Source of the DNA: Halalkalibacter urbisdiaboli | GTDB lineage: Bacteria; Bacillota; Bacilli; Bacillales; Bacillaceae_D | Assembly (NCBI RefSeq): GCF_002156385.1 | Contig: NZ_MVJM01000001.1 | Location: forward strand, 700,861-764,860 | DNA: 64,000 nucleotides | Direction of reading: 5' to 3' | Shown: positions 7,979-16,192 of the stretch, piece by piece | Layout of the letters: each line of letters starts with the position of its first letter | Numbering within the stretch: the first letter of the stretch is position 1 | Notes under the pieces: model-generated | Seen by the model: the letters and a program-made list of their open reading frames with translations, nothing else | Told to the model about the DNA's origin: nothing | The model's database searches: none | Translations under genes and position numbers: made by a program

Positions 7979-9175
7979 TTGATAGCTTCGTCGAATTTCA
8001 CCGAATACCTGGTAGCTAGGAATATGTGGGGCGATATCAAAAACAGACGGTACAAGCCACGCTTCGCCCTCTGGATGGGAATATGTATCGACCACCTGGA
8101 TGAATTGATCCTTTACCCACTGTAATGCCTCTTCACGCTCTGCTTGTTTTACAAACAGAAGCGTATAACTTGATGGCTTTTCAGTTGCAAGTTCTCCTGC
8201 GGTAGAAACACGTCCACCTTGATAGCATGTATGAAAAAGAAAATCTTCAACCATACTATTTGCAGTCGCTTCCTTTCCTGCTCCAGGTCCAATTAGTAAC
8301 AACTGGTCAATATCGCTTCCTTCTAATGCGATTCCATTTGTTACACCCGATACATTTGCAAGAGGCTCACTTTTCGTTAAAAACGCAGGAGAAACTGAGC
8401 CTTTAACCCCATTATTAAAATACACCGCTTCACCAATTAGTTTAAGTTTCAGACCAATTCGTTCACCAACCTCAGCATGCCAATCTTCTAAGTTAGATAG
8501 TCCCTGACAAGAAAATGAATTTGCTTTAGGCCAAGTTCCAAAACATAATCGACTTAATATTCTAATTTTGTACCATGCATCAAAGCCTTCTACATCATCG
8601 GTCGGATCTGCCTCCGCATACCCAAGCTTCTGGGCTTCTATAAGTACATCTTCAAAGCTGCGATGATTGTCAATCATTTCGGTTAGCATGTAATTCGTCG
8701 TTCCATTAAGAATTCCAGAAACACGGGAAATCCCTGTCGTTGTTAGCAGTCCCTTTAATGTATTAATAATTGGAATACCTCCTGCAACGGCAGCCTCAAA
8801 ACCGTAATATGTATCATTATGTTCAGCTAATGCTTCCAGCTCATGACCATGTTCAGCTACTAGCTTTTTATTGGCAGTAATGACAGGTACACCTATTTCA
8901 AGAAAGGATGACGTATAGCGGAATGCTGGTTCAATTCCACCAATAGCTTCAAAAATGATATCAAAAGGCCCTGCTTGTTGAAATTCCTCCCAATCCACAG
9001 TAACAAGAGCATCTTCTAATTTAACCTCTCTCTTTTTTAGTTCATCCTTAACTAGAATCGCGACAACCTTACATTTTTCACCAAGGCGTTCCTTAATCAC
9101 ATCACTAGACCGATTGATTCGTTCATATACACCACTACCAACTGTTCCAAATCCAATGAGTCCAATTCTTAACAT
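7955..9175 (-). CDS. hom: Homoserine dehydrogenase
   Basis: A 406-residue enzyme of the aspartate pathway that reduces aspartate semialdehyde to homoserine for threonine and methionine. The N-terminal NAD(P) motif is IGLIGFGTVGSGVYERI. The catalytic block has TANKKLVAEHG, GIPIINTLKGLLTTTGISRVSGILNGTTNYML (in part) and KLGYAEADPTDDVEG. The protein is shorter than the usual ~430 residues. After the catalytic domain it continues about 90 residues that do not look like a classical ACT domain, so threonine feedback may differ. thrC and thrB are not adjacent. Regulation probably acts through the upstream leader (9176-9344): consensus promoter, structured region and switchable terminator. Confidence 0.88.
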   Translation of the reverse strand: MLRIGLIGFGTVGSGVYERINRSSDVIKERLGEKCKVVAILVKDELKKREVKLEDALVTVDWEEFQQAGPFDIIFEAIGGIEPAFRYTSSFLEIGVPVITANKKLVAEHGHELEALAEHNDTYYGFEAAVAGGIPIINTLKGLLTTTGISRVSGILNGTTNYMLTEMIDNHRSFEDVLIEAQKLGYAEADPTDDVEGFDAWYKIRILSRLCFGTWPKANSFSCQGLSNLEDWHAEVGERIGLKLKLIGEAVYFNNGVKGSVSPAFLTKSEPLANVSGVTNGIALEGSDIDQLLLIGPGAGKEATANSMVEDFLFHTCYQGGRVSTAGELATEKPSSYTLLFVKQAEREEALQWVKDQFIQVVDTYSHPEGEAWLVPSVFDIAPHIPSYQVFGEIRRSYQSTQIGTF

Positions 9176-9200
9176 GTTCCACTCTCTCCCTCTTTAAAAG

Positions 9201-9225
9201 AAAAAACCTCTCCGCTTGGAAAGGT
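9201..9225 (-). terminator. Leader terminator (attenuator) upstream of hom
   Basis: On the minus strand ACCTTTCC (9225-9218) pairs over 8 bp with GGAGAGGT (9213-9206) around a 4-nt loop, followed by TTTTTT. It lies 26 nt before the hom start codon, inside the transcribed leader, so it can only act as an attenuator of hom. The upstream AGAGAGG (9239-9233) can pair with the same CCTTTCC arm and would prevent it. Confidence 0.65.
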
Positions 9226-9344
9226 GTTTATGCCTCTCTTATTTGTTTGTTTAGAATGACTCTTAGTTACCTTGTTTGAGCAAGAAATTTTCTTTATTCT
9301 ACACATCTTGCCATTCTAAGTTTATTAGTGCCCTATTTCGTTTG
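9226..9344 (-). promoter_or_regulatory. Structured 5' leader of hom, candidate riboswitch or attenuator
   Basis: The leader begins about 7 nt after the -10 box. A perfect 8-bp stem TTAGAATG (9319-9312) with CATTCTAA (9258-9251) closes a ~53-nt domain. Directly inside it GCAAG (9311-9307) pairs with CTTGC (9284-9280). Next comes AGAGAGG, an alternative partner for the terminator's 5' arm. It lacks the T-box sequence and the SAM-box and lysine-box landmarks I know, so the ligand is unknown. Confidence 0.5.
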
Positions 9345-9350
9345 AAGCTG

Positions 9351-9379
9351 ATTATACGTCTGTTTTTATTTGTTGTCAA
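9351..9379 (-). promoter_or_regulatory. Consensus sigma-A promoter of hom
   Basis: Minus strand TTGACA (9379-9374), 17-nt spacer, TATAAT (9356-9351): a perfect match in both boxes and spacing. Confidence 0.85.
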
Positions 9380-9393
9380 ACGAATAAAAACAG
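9360..9393. promoter_or_regulatory. Perfect inverted repeat over the hom -35 box, operator candidate
   Basis: CTGTTTTTATT (9360-9370) and AATAAAAACAG (9383-9393) are exact inverted repeats with a 12-nt spacer that contains the -35 hexamer. A dimeric repressor bound here would block the promoter. Confidence 0.45.
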
Positions 9394-9466
9394 GCTTAGC
9401 TACTCATTTTATTTAAAGCTACTACTCGCTTATTTGATTCGAACGAGGTCATGAAAAGCATAAAAT

Positions 9467-9505
9467 AAGGTGTCTTAAAGGGACCCCTTTAAGACACCAC
9501 CAAAA
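9467..9505 (-). terminator. Terminator of hisS-aspS
   Basis: Minus-strand GGTGTCTTAAAGGG and CCCTTTAAGACACC form a perfect 14-bp stem with a 2-nt loop, followed by TTATTTT. It starts about 10 nt after the aspS stop. Confidence 0.88.
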
Positions 9506-9508
9506 CAT

Positions 9509-11284
9509 TTACTCTGATTTCTTACCAATAATAGAAAGGTTTAGCTCAAGTAGTTGATCAACACTTACTTCACCTGGTGCATTCGTTAATGGATCGCTTG
9601 CACTTTGAGTTTTCGGGAATGCAATCGTGTCTCGAAGATTTGTACGACCAGCTAGTAACATAATCATCCGATCAAGACCTAGTGCAATTCCACCATGTGG
9701 AGGCGTACCGTATTCAAACGCATCTAGTAAGAACCCAAATTGCTCACGTGCTTCTTCCTCAGAAAAACCTAGAGCCTTAAACATATGCATTTGAATATCT
9801 CTTTGATAAATACGCTGTGAGCCTCCTCCAAGCTCATAACCATTTAAAACGAGGTCGTAGGCATCCGCACGGACGCTTGCCGGGTCTGTTTCAAGTAATG
9901 CCATATCTTCTTTCTTAGGACTTGTAAACGGATGATGTAGGGCTACAAAACGTTTTGCATCTTCATCATATTCTACAAGAGGGAAATCAACGACCCAAAG
10001 GAAATTAAAGACATCCTTTTGAATTAAATCAAATTGCTTTCCTAGCTTTAAACGTAGTGCACCTAAGCTATCAAACACAACTTGCTTCTTATCCGCTCCG
10101 AAGAATAATAAGTCTCCAGCTTCAGCACCCATCGCTTGAACTAAAGCGTCACCTTGCTCACCTTCAAAAAATTTAGCAATTGGTCCTTTAAGTCCATCCT
10201 CTTCCATCTTCAACCATGCTAAGCCCTTTGCACCGTATTGCTTAACAAAATCAGTTAATGCATCAATTTCTTTACGTGATAACAGCTCGGCGCCACCTTT
10301 TAGTGTTAGACCCTTCACGATGCCCCCACTCGTTAAAGCACTTTGGAACACCTTAAATTCTGTATTTTTAACGACATCAGAAAGGTCATTTAACTCCATT
10401 CCAAAACGTGTATCAGGCTTGTCCGAACCATAACGATTCATTGCTTCATCATAGGTTAAACGTGGGAATGGAAGAGAAACTTCTACACCCTTCGTTTCTT
10501 TTAACACTTTTGCCATCATTTTTTCCATCATGCTAATTAAATCTTCTTTATCCATAAATGACGTCTCAATATCGACTTGTGTAAATTCTGGCTGTCTGTC
10601 AGCACGAAGATCTTCATCACGGAAACAACGAACAATTTGATAATAGCGCTCAAAACCAGAAACCATTAATAGTTGCTTAAATAACTGTGGAGACTGAGGT
10701 AAAGCATAAAACTCACCATGGTGTACACGGCTTGGCACGAGATAGTCACGTGCTCCCTCAGGTGTACTCTTAGTCAACATTGGTGTTTCAATTTCAAGAA
10801 AAGCCTCTTGATCTAGAAAATCACGAATAAGCTTTGTTGCACGATGGCGAAGCTTAAATGTCTCTTGCATATCTGGACGTCGTAAATCTAAATAACGATA
10901 TTTCAAACGGATATCCTCAGATACTTCTGTCGCATCTTCAATCGCAAATGGCACAGGTTTTGAAGCATTTAAAATATTTATCGTATGTGCTTGCACTTCA
11001 ATTTTTCCTGTTGGAATTTTTTCATTTACTGTTTCTTGTTCACGTAAAACCACGTTACCTTCCACTTCAATAACATATTCATTACGAACTTTATCAGCCG
11101 TCTGTAATGCTTCCCCATTAATTTCTGGGTTGAAAACCACTTGAACGATACCCGAACGGTCGCGAAGATCTAGAAATATAACTTGTCCTAAATCACGTCG
11201 TCTTTGTACCCATCCCTTTAACTGAACGGTTTGTCCTACTGTTTCTTTACTAAGTGTTCCACAATGATGTGTTCTTCCTAACAT
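9509..11284 (-). CDS. aspS: Aspartate--tRNA ligase
   Basis: A full-length bacterial-type class IIb aspartyl-tRNA synthetase (591 residues). The N-terminal OB-fold anticodon-binding domain ([23 protein letters not shown]) is followed by the catalytic core with motif 2 ([22 protein letters not shown]), the bacterial GAD insertion near residues 300-410, and motif 3 ([16 protein letters not shown]). The ATG shares one base with the hisS stop (TAATG), so the two are co-transcribed and probably translationally coupled behind the T-box leader. A strong terminator follows. Confidence 0.97.
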   Translation of the reverse strand: MLGRTHHCGTLSKETVGQTVQLKGWVQRRRDLGQVIFLDLRDRSGIVQVVFNPEINGEALQTADKVRNEYVIEVEGNVVLREQETVNEKIPTGKIEVQAHTINILNASKPVPFAIEDATEVSEDIRLKYRYLDLRRPDMQETFKLRHRATKLIRDFLDQEAFLEIETPMLTKSTPEGARDYLVPSRVHHGEFYALPQSPQLFKQLLMVSGFERYYQIVRCFRDEDLRADRQPEFTQVDIETSFMDKEDLISMMEKMMAKVLKETKGVEVSLPFPRLTYDEAMNRYGSDKPDTRFGMELNDLSDVVKNTEFKVFQSALTSGGIVKGLTLKGGAELLSRKEIDALTDFVKQYGAKGLAWLKMEEDGLKGPIAKFFEGEQGDALVQAMGAEAGDLLFFGADKKQVVFDSLGALRLKLGKQFDLIQKDVFNFLWVVDFPLVEYDEDAKRFVALHHPFTSPKKEDMALLETDPASVRADAYDLVLNGYELGGGSQRIYQRDIQMHMFKALGFSEEEAREQFGFLLDAFEYGTPPHGGIALGLDRMIMLLAGRTNLRDTIAFPKTQSASDPLTNAPGEVSVDQLLELNLSIIGKKSE

Positions 11285-12570
11285 TATGCGTGTCCTCCTT
11301 CAATTTGTTGTTTCATATGGTCAATAAACGAATCAAGCGTAATTTCCACTTGCTCTCCTGTCTCCATATTTTTCACATTTATACGGTTATTGGCCAACTC
11401 ATCATCACCAAGAATCGCTGTATATGAAGCTTTAAGACGATCTGCTGCTTTAAACTGAGCCTTCATCTTTTTATCCAAATAATCTTTGTCTGCACTAACT
11501 CCAGCAGCACGAAGCTGATAAAGTAGTTCAACAGTTTTATCTTTAGCCTGTTCGCCTAACGAAACAAGATAGCAATCAACCTTTTGTTCAAAAGGCAACT
11601 CTAGCTTTTTAGCCTTTAATGCCATAATCAAACGCTCGATACTAAATGCAAAACCGATACCTGGCGTCGCTGGACCGCCAATTTCCTCTACAAGACCGTT
11701 ATAACGCCCACCTCCACATAGTGTTGTAATGGCGCCAAAGCCTTCCCCTTCGGCCATTACTTCAAATGCAGTATGATTATAATAATCTAGTCCACGTACC
11801 AACGTTGGATCCACTTCATAACGTATCCCAATTTGATCTAAGAATCCTTTAACCTTTTCAAAATACGCTTTTGATTCTTCGTTTAAATAGTCAAGAATAG
11901 AAGGGGCTGTTGCCATTAATGGATGCTCTCGGTCCTTTTTACAGTCAAGAATACGCAATGGGTTTTTTTCAAGTCTTCCTTGACAATCTTCACAAAACTC
12001 TTGAATGCTTGGTTTAAAATGATTAATCAAAGCTTGTCGATGTGCTTCACGGCTTTGTTTATCCCCTAGACTATTAATAACAAGCTTAATATCCTTTAAC
12101 CCTAGCTCATAATAAATGCTCATCACTAAGGCAAGTACCTCAGCATCGATAGCAGGATCATCACTACCTAAAGCTTCAACACCAAACTGGACAAATTGAC
12201 GCATTCTTCCTGATTGAGGGCGCTCATAACGAAACATGGGTCCCGTATAAAAAAGCTTAGTTGGTTGGTTTGTATTACCATATAACTTTTTCTCAACAAA
12301 TGAACGTACGACCGCTGCTGTTCCCTCAGGACGAAGGGTAATACTTCTTTTTCCGCGGTCCTCAAACGTATACATTTCTTTTTGAACGATATCAGTCGTA
12401 TCGCCTACACCCCGTTGGAATAAATCAGTGTGTTCAAAAATCGGGGTACGAATCTCATGATAGTTATAACGTCGACAGATATCCTTCGCTTTCGCCTCTA
12501 TGTATTGCCAAAGCTCTATTTCGCCAGGCAAAATATCTTGAGTCCCACGTGGAATTTGAATTTGACTCAT
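11284..12570 (-). CDS. hisS: Histidine--tRNA ligase
   Basis: A class II synthetase of 428 residues. Motif 1 is in [24 protein letters not shown], motif 2 in [24 protein letters not shown], and the histidine-specific motifs are [15 protein letters not shown] and [11 protein letters not shown]. The C-terminal anticodon-binding domain starts near residue 325. A T-box leader (12605-12878) controls the hisS-aspS operon by sensing uncharged tRNA. Confidence 0.97.
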   Translation of the reverse strand: MSQIQIPRGTQDILPGEIELWQYIEAKAKDICRRYNYHEIRTPIFEHTDLFQRGVGDTTDIVQKEMYTFEDRGKRSITLRPEGTAAVVRSFVEKKLYGNTNQPTKLFYTGPMFRYERPQSGRMRQFVQFGVEALGSDDPAIDAEVLALVMSIYYELGLKDIKLVINSLGDKQSREAHRQALINHFKPSIQEFCEDCQGRLEKNPLRILDCKKDREHPLMATAPSILDYLNEESKAYFEKVKGFLDQIGIRYEVDPTLVRGLDYYNHTAFEVMAEGEGFGAITTLCGGGRYNGLVEEIGGPATPGIGFAFSIERLIMALKAKKLELPFEQKVDCYLVSLGEQAKDKTVELLYQLRAAGVSADKDYLDKKMKAQFKAADRLKASYTAILGDDELANNRINVKNMETGEQVEITLDSFIDHMKQQIEGGHA

Positions 12571-12604
12571 GCACTTACCTCCTACCTTTTTTATTCAGGT
12601 GACA

Positions 12605-12878
12605 TAAAAAAACTCCCATCCCTGATGTCAAAACATCAGGGACGAGAGTTAACCCGTGGTGCCACCCTAATTGGAGCAGAATGCTGCTCCCACTTAAAAC
12701 AGTTAACGCCTGCATACGACTTTCCCTACTAGTAATATACGTTCAGAAAAACTCCTCAAAGGTGTTTGTTCACCAAGTCAGAAATGGAGGGCTCCCAGCC
12801 ACGACCTCTCCTCTCTTAAAATTCTGTTTTCTTGATTACTTTGCCTTCTCACCGGAATTGTTGAATATTCGTTTATCG
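12605..12878 (-). promoter_or_regulatory. T-box leader of hisS-aspS
   Basis: The minus strand contains the diagnostic T-box AGGGTGGCACCACGGGTT (12651-12668), a preceding GC-rich hairpin GGGAGCAG..CTGCTCC, and a terminator: CTCTCGTCCCTGATG pairs with CATCAGGGATGGGAG before TTTTTTT (about 12605-12650). Upstream lie the Stem I features GAGAGGTCGTGGCTGGGAG and GGTGAACAAACACC-TTTGAGGAG. Uncharged tRNA is expected to stabilise the antiterminator and permit hisS-aspS transcription. The specifier triplet is in the AACAAACACC stretch; AAC and CAC are both possible by eye, so the tRNA sensed is not settled. Confidence 0.92.
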
Positions 12879-12884
12879 TTTATT

Positions 12885-12913
12885 ATCATACGAATGAATT
12901 CACGACATGTCAA
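12885..12913 (-). promoter_or_regulatory. Sigma-A promoter of hisS-aspS
   Basis: Minus strand TTGACA (12913-12908), 17-nt spacer, TATGAT (12890-12885), immediately upstream of the T-box leader. The -35 is perfect and the -10 has one mismatch. Confidence 0.8.
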
Positions 12914-12917
12914 TAGC

Positions 12918-13094
12918 TCAATTACGTGATAATTTATGTTTCAAGACTTTTACATCACGTAGCGATAAACCAAATTCAGTCGCTAGTTCAAAATTGCTTT
13001 GCATGTTTTCCCTCTCCATAAAACTATGAAAATCAACCTGAAACAAAGGTTGTGATGCTTGTTGATGCATTTTTTGATTCATGCTACTGTTCAT
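12918..13094 (-). CDS. Small HTH-like protein, unknown function
   Basis: A 58-residue protein starting MNSSMNQKMHQQ at ATG 13094, behind GGAAGGAA with proper spacing. A longer frame from TTG at 13136 lacks a good ribosome site. The C-terminal half, SNFELATEFGLSLRDVKVLKHKL, has the spacing of a helix-turn-helix, as in small sigma-region-4-like or DNA-binding proteins. The N-terminal half is methionine/glutamine-rich. Its stop lies 5-10 nt upstream of the hisS -35 box, so the promoter for hisS starts where this gene ends. I do not recognise a named family. Confidence 0.6.
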   Translation of the reverse strand: MNSSMNQKMHQQASQPLFQVDFHSFMERENMQSNFELATEFGLSLRDVKVLKHKLSRN

Positions 13095-13161
13095 ATTCAC
13101 CGTTCCTTCCAAGTGTTGTACTACTAGCATGACCAAATTTCCTAATTTCTTTCATCAATAC

Positions 13162-13211
13162 AAAAAAAAAGATGGAAACCAAAGGATAAAACAATCCTTT
13201 TGGTTTCCATC
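13162..13211 (-). terminator. Terminator of dtd
   Basis: Minus strand GATGGAAACCAAAAGGAT pairs with ATCCTTTGGTTTCCATC (one bulge) and is followed by nine T. It begins 2 nt after the dtd stop. Confidence 0.9.
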
Positions 13212-13212
13212 A

Positions 13213-13653
13213 TCATTTACTTTCTAAAATGAGTGTTACGGGCCCATCATTTATGAGTGACACATCCATCATCGCCCCAAATGTACCAGTTTCAACTTGT
13301 ACCCCTTTTTGACGGAGAACGTCGTTGAACTTGTTATACAACTCACTTGCAACATCTGGTTTTGCTGCATCCATAAAATTAGGACGTCTTCCCTTTCGAC
13401 AATCACCGTATAACGTAAATTGTGAAACAGATAATATCTGTCCGCCAACATCTAGAAGAGAATCATTCATCTTGCCATTACCGTCTTCAAAAATTCGAAG
13501 ATTCACGATTTTATCTGCAAGATACTCTAAATCGTCACTCGTATCTTCATGAGTAATTCCGACAAGAAGGACCAGCCCTTTCTCTATTTGTCCAACTACC
13601 TCATCCTTTACTGTAACTGTTGCTTTTTTTGAACGTTGTAATACCACCCGCAT
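13213..13653 (-). CDS. dtd: D-aminoacyl-tRNA deacylase
   Basis: DTD (146 residues) removes D-amino acids and glycine mischarged on tRNAs, for example D-Tyr and Gly-tRNA(Ala). The active-site motif [10 protein letters not shown] and the Gly-cisPro motif in [11 protein letters not shown] are both present. The start at ATG 13653 ([13 protein letters not shown]) is preceded by AGAGGTG; a GTG nine bases upstream falls within that ribosome site. In B. subtilis dtd (yrvI) directly follows relA, as here, but three 55-bp GC-rich repeats separate them. Confidence 0.96.
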   Translation of the reverse strand: MRVVLQRSKKATVTVKDEVVGQIEKGLVLLVGITHEDTSDDLEYLADKIVNLRIFEDGNGKMNDSLLDVGGQILSVSQFTLYGDCRKGRRPNFMDAAKPDVASELYNKFNDVLRQKGVQVETGTFGAMMDVSLINDGPVTLILESK

Positions 13654-13696
13654 TTGTTTCACCTCTAAACCTACATCGTTGCTATTTTAACCTTGG

Positions 13697-13861
13697 GCCT
13701 CCTGTCGTCGGCTGCCGGCGCCACATTCGTGTCGCCTAGTGCAAAACCGGAGCCTCCTGCCGTCGGCTGCCGGCGCCACATTCGTGTCGCCTAGTTAAAA
13801 ACCGGAGCCTCCTGCCGTCGGCTGCCGGCGCCACATTCGTGTCGCCTAGTGCATAATTCTT
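13697..13861. repeat. Three tandem 55-bp GC-rich repeats, each with a terminator-like hairpin
   Basis: Units start at 13697, 13752 and 13807 with a period of exactly 55 bp. On the minus strand each reads CTAGGCGACACGAATGTGG, then CGCCGGCAGCCGACGGCAGG, then AGGCTCCGGTTTTT. In the relA-proximal unit CCGG(C)AGCC (13828-13820) pairs with GGCTCCGG (13809-13802), followed by TTTTT, a good intrinsic terminator. The middle unit keeps it (TTTT); the distal one is degenerate. A second small hairpin is GGCGACAC-GAAT-GTGGCGCC. The stretch is far richer in GC than its surroundings. The relA stop codon TAG is part of the CTAG that begins the proximal unit. Confidence 0.9.
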
Positions 13862-16035
13862 CGGACGGAGTAGATGTCTCGAAGTTGTTTTATTTTTTCG
13901 ACGACCTTATGAAGGTGGTCGATATTATGAATGGAAATCGTTAAATGAATCGTTGCTACTTTATTTCGATGGTCGGAACGACCTGAGACCGCATTTATCA
14001 TTGTTCGTGATTCGGTAACAGTTTGTAATACTTCATTTAAAAGTCCGTGTCGATCATAACCCGTTACTTCTATATCAACGTTATATGATTTATTCGGTTG
14101 CAGGTCTCCCTCCCATTCGACTTGTAAAAGTCGCCCCTTTGCTTCCTCATTCTTTACATTTTGGCAATCTGCTCGATGAATAGAGACCCCTCTGCCTTTT
14201 GTAATATAGCCAATAATGTCGTCACCAGGGACCGGGGTACAGCAACGTGATAGTCGAATTAATAAATTATCGACTCCTTTTACACGTACGCCTGAATTTG
14301 TTTTCTTTTTTGGTGCTATTGTTTGAACATCTGATAACGCAGCAGCTAATGATTGCTCTTCTTGCTCCTGATCGAGTTGTTTCCTTAGCTTTTCCGTTAA
14401 GCGATTGACAATTTGCTTCGCACTAATTCCTCCATAGCCCGCAGCTGCAAACATGTCCTCTTCTCCGGCAAAACTAAATTTTTGAGCTACTTGCGCGATA
14501 TTCTCCTGAGTTAGAACATCTTTCGGATTAAAATCAAGCTGTCTAATTTCCTTTTCAACAATCTCACGGCCTTTGGAAATATTCTCCTCCCGGCGTTCTT
14601 TTTTAAACCATTGCTTGATTTTATTTTTAGCATGAGAGGATTGAGTAATTTTAATCCAATCTTGGCTCGGTCCATAGGAATGTTTTGAGGTCATCACCTC
14701 AACAATATCCCCTGTTTTTAGTTCATGATCTAAAGTTACCATTTTCCCATTCACTTTTGCACCAATACAGCGATTTCCGATCTCACTATGAATTCGATAA
14801 GCAAAGTCAAGCGGGACAGAGCCACGCGGAAGTTCAATAACATCTCCTTTTGGTGTGAAGACAAAGACCATGTCTGAAAATAAATCTGTTTTTAATGATT
14901 CCATAAACTCTTGTGCATCGTTCGTATCATTTTGAGATTCAATGACATCACGAAACCATGTTAATTTATCTTCAAAGGAATGTTTATTATTAGTTGATAC
15001 AGCTTTCCCTTCTTTATACGCCCAGTGAGCAGCCACCCCAAATTCAGCAACTCGGTGCATTTCCTCCGTTCGAATCTGCACTTCAAGCGGATCTCCTAAT
15101 GGCCCTACAACAGTCGTATGAAGCGATTGATACATATTCGCCTTTGGCATTGCAATATAGTCCTTAAATCGTCCAGGCATCGGCTTCCAAATCGTATGGA
15201 TTACCCCAAGAACCGCATAGCAATCTTTAATATTCTTTACGATAATTCTCACTGCCAATAAATCATATATTTCATTAAATTGTTTATTTTGCAAAACCAT
15301 TTTACGATAAATGCTATAAATATGCTTCGGGCGCCCCGATAGTTCTGCTTTTAAATGGACGTCCTCTAAATTGTTACTAATCGTATTCATAACGTCAGAT
15401 AAGTACTGCTCACGTTCCGCTCTTTTTCGTTTCATTAAATTAACAATACGATAATATTGCTGTGGATCTAAATACCGAAGTGCAATATCTTCAAGCTCCC
15501 ACTTAATTGTTGAAATCCCAAGTCGATGAGCTAACGGAGCAAAAATTTCTAACGTTTCATTCGACGTTACTCGTTGCTTCTCAGGAGGCATATATTTTAA
15601 CGTACGCATGTTATGGAGCCGATCAGCAAGCTTAATTAAAATAACTCGGATATCCTTCGCCATGGCAACAAGCATTTTCCGATGATTTTCTGCTTGCTGC
15701 TCTTCTTTAGATTTATACTTAAACTTTTTTAACTTTGTAACACCGTCAACAAGGAGTGCTACTTGGTCATTAAATTCACGCTCGATTTCTTCAACAGTTA
15801 CGTCCGTATCCTCAACGACATCATGAAGAAAGGCAGCCGCTACTGTATTCGGGTCTAGTTCTAACCCTACAATAATCCCAGCTACTTGAATCGGATGCAA
15901 AATATACGGTTCGCCTGATTTACGGTATTGTCCACTATGAGCTTTTTCCGCAAATTCATATGCCTTTTCTAAAAAAGCGATATCCTTTTCATTTAGATAA
16001 CGACTCGCTTTTTCTATCACTTGTTCTATGGTCAT
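13846..16035 (-). CDS. relA: Bifunctional (p)ppGpp synthetase/hydrolase
   Basis: A full-length 729-residue Rel protein that makes and degrades (p)ppGpp in the stringent response. In order it has an HD hydrolase domain (HPIQVAGI, AAFLHDVVEDT, KLADRLHNMRTLKYM), the RelA/SpoT synthetase domain (GRPKHIYSIYRKM, KDYIAMPKANMYQSLHTTV), a TGS domain (VFVFTPKGDVIELPRGSVPLDFAY) and a C-terminal zinc-finger/helical region and ACT domain (ending IYSVRRIMH). HD residues are intact, so hydrolysis is expected. Its last codon and stop lie in the first of the 55-bp repeats. The order recJ-apt-relA matches B. subtilis. Confidence 0.98.
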   Translation of the reverse strand: MTIEQVIEKASRYLNEKDIAFLEKAYEFAEKAHSGQYRKSGEPYILHPIQVAGIIVGLELDPNTVAAAFLHDVVEDTDVTVEEIEREFNDQVALLVDGVTKLKKFKYKSKEEQQAENHRKMLVAMAKDIRVILIKLADRLHNMRTLKYMPPEKQRVTSNETLEIFAPLAHRLGISTIKWELEDIALRYLDPQQYYRIVNLMKRKRAEREQYLSDVMNTISNNLEDVHLKAELSGRPKHIYSIYRKMVLQNKQFNEIYDLLAVRIIVKNIKDCYAVLGVIHTIWKPMPGRFKDYIAMPKANMYQSLHTTVVGPLGDPLEVQIRTEEMHRVAEFGVAAHWAYKEGKAVSTNNKHSFEDKLTWFRDVIESQNDTNDAQEFMESLKTDLFSDMVFVFTPKGDVIELPRGSVPLDFAYRIHSEIGNRCIGAKVNGKMVTLDHELKTGDIVEVMTSKHSYGPSQDWIKITQSSHAKNKIKQWFKKERREENISKGREIVEKEIRQLDFNPKDVLTQENIAQVAQKFSFAGEEDMFAAAGYGGISAKQIVNRLTEKLRKQLDQEQEEQSLAAALSDVQTIAPKKKTNSGVRVKGVDNLLIRLSRCCTPVPGDDIIGYITKGRGVSIHRADCQNVKNEEAKGRLLQVEWEGDLQPNKSYNVDIEVTGYDRHGLLNEVLQTVTESRTMINAVSGRSDHRNKVATIHLTISIHNIDHLHKVVEKIKQLRDIYSVRRIMH

Positions 16036-16159
16036 GGAATCACCTATTTACGATTCAATATTTCTTTATATTATCGTTAAGTTTCTCACCTATGTAAAGG
16101 GAAATAAAGCAATTTACATGGTTCAAATCATTTCTTTTACCTTTTCAACCAATATAACA

Positions 16160-16190
16160 CAAAAAGTGCTCATTAAAGTGAGCACCTTTA
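16160..16190 (-). terminator. Terminator of apt
   Basis: Minus-strand AAAGGTGCTCAC and GTGCTCATTA-type pairing (GGTGCTCAcTTTAaTGAGCAC) is followed by TTTTTGTG, directly after the apt stop. Confidence 0.7.
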
Positions 16191-16192
16191 AC

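Noticed and set aside
9201-9344. T-box, SAM or lysine riboswitch upstream of hom
   Set aside because: The T-box core AGGGTGGNACC and the S-box and L-box conserved blocks are absent.
12430-12929. Plus-strand frames of 82-100 codons
   Set aside because: Antisense to hisS and to the T-box leader, without ribosome sites.
13697-13861. Possible CRISPR array
   Set aside because: The 55-bp units are contiguous with no unique spacers, and no cas genes are near.
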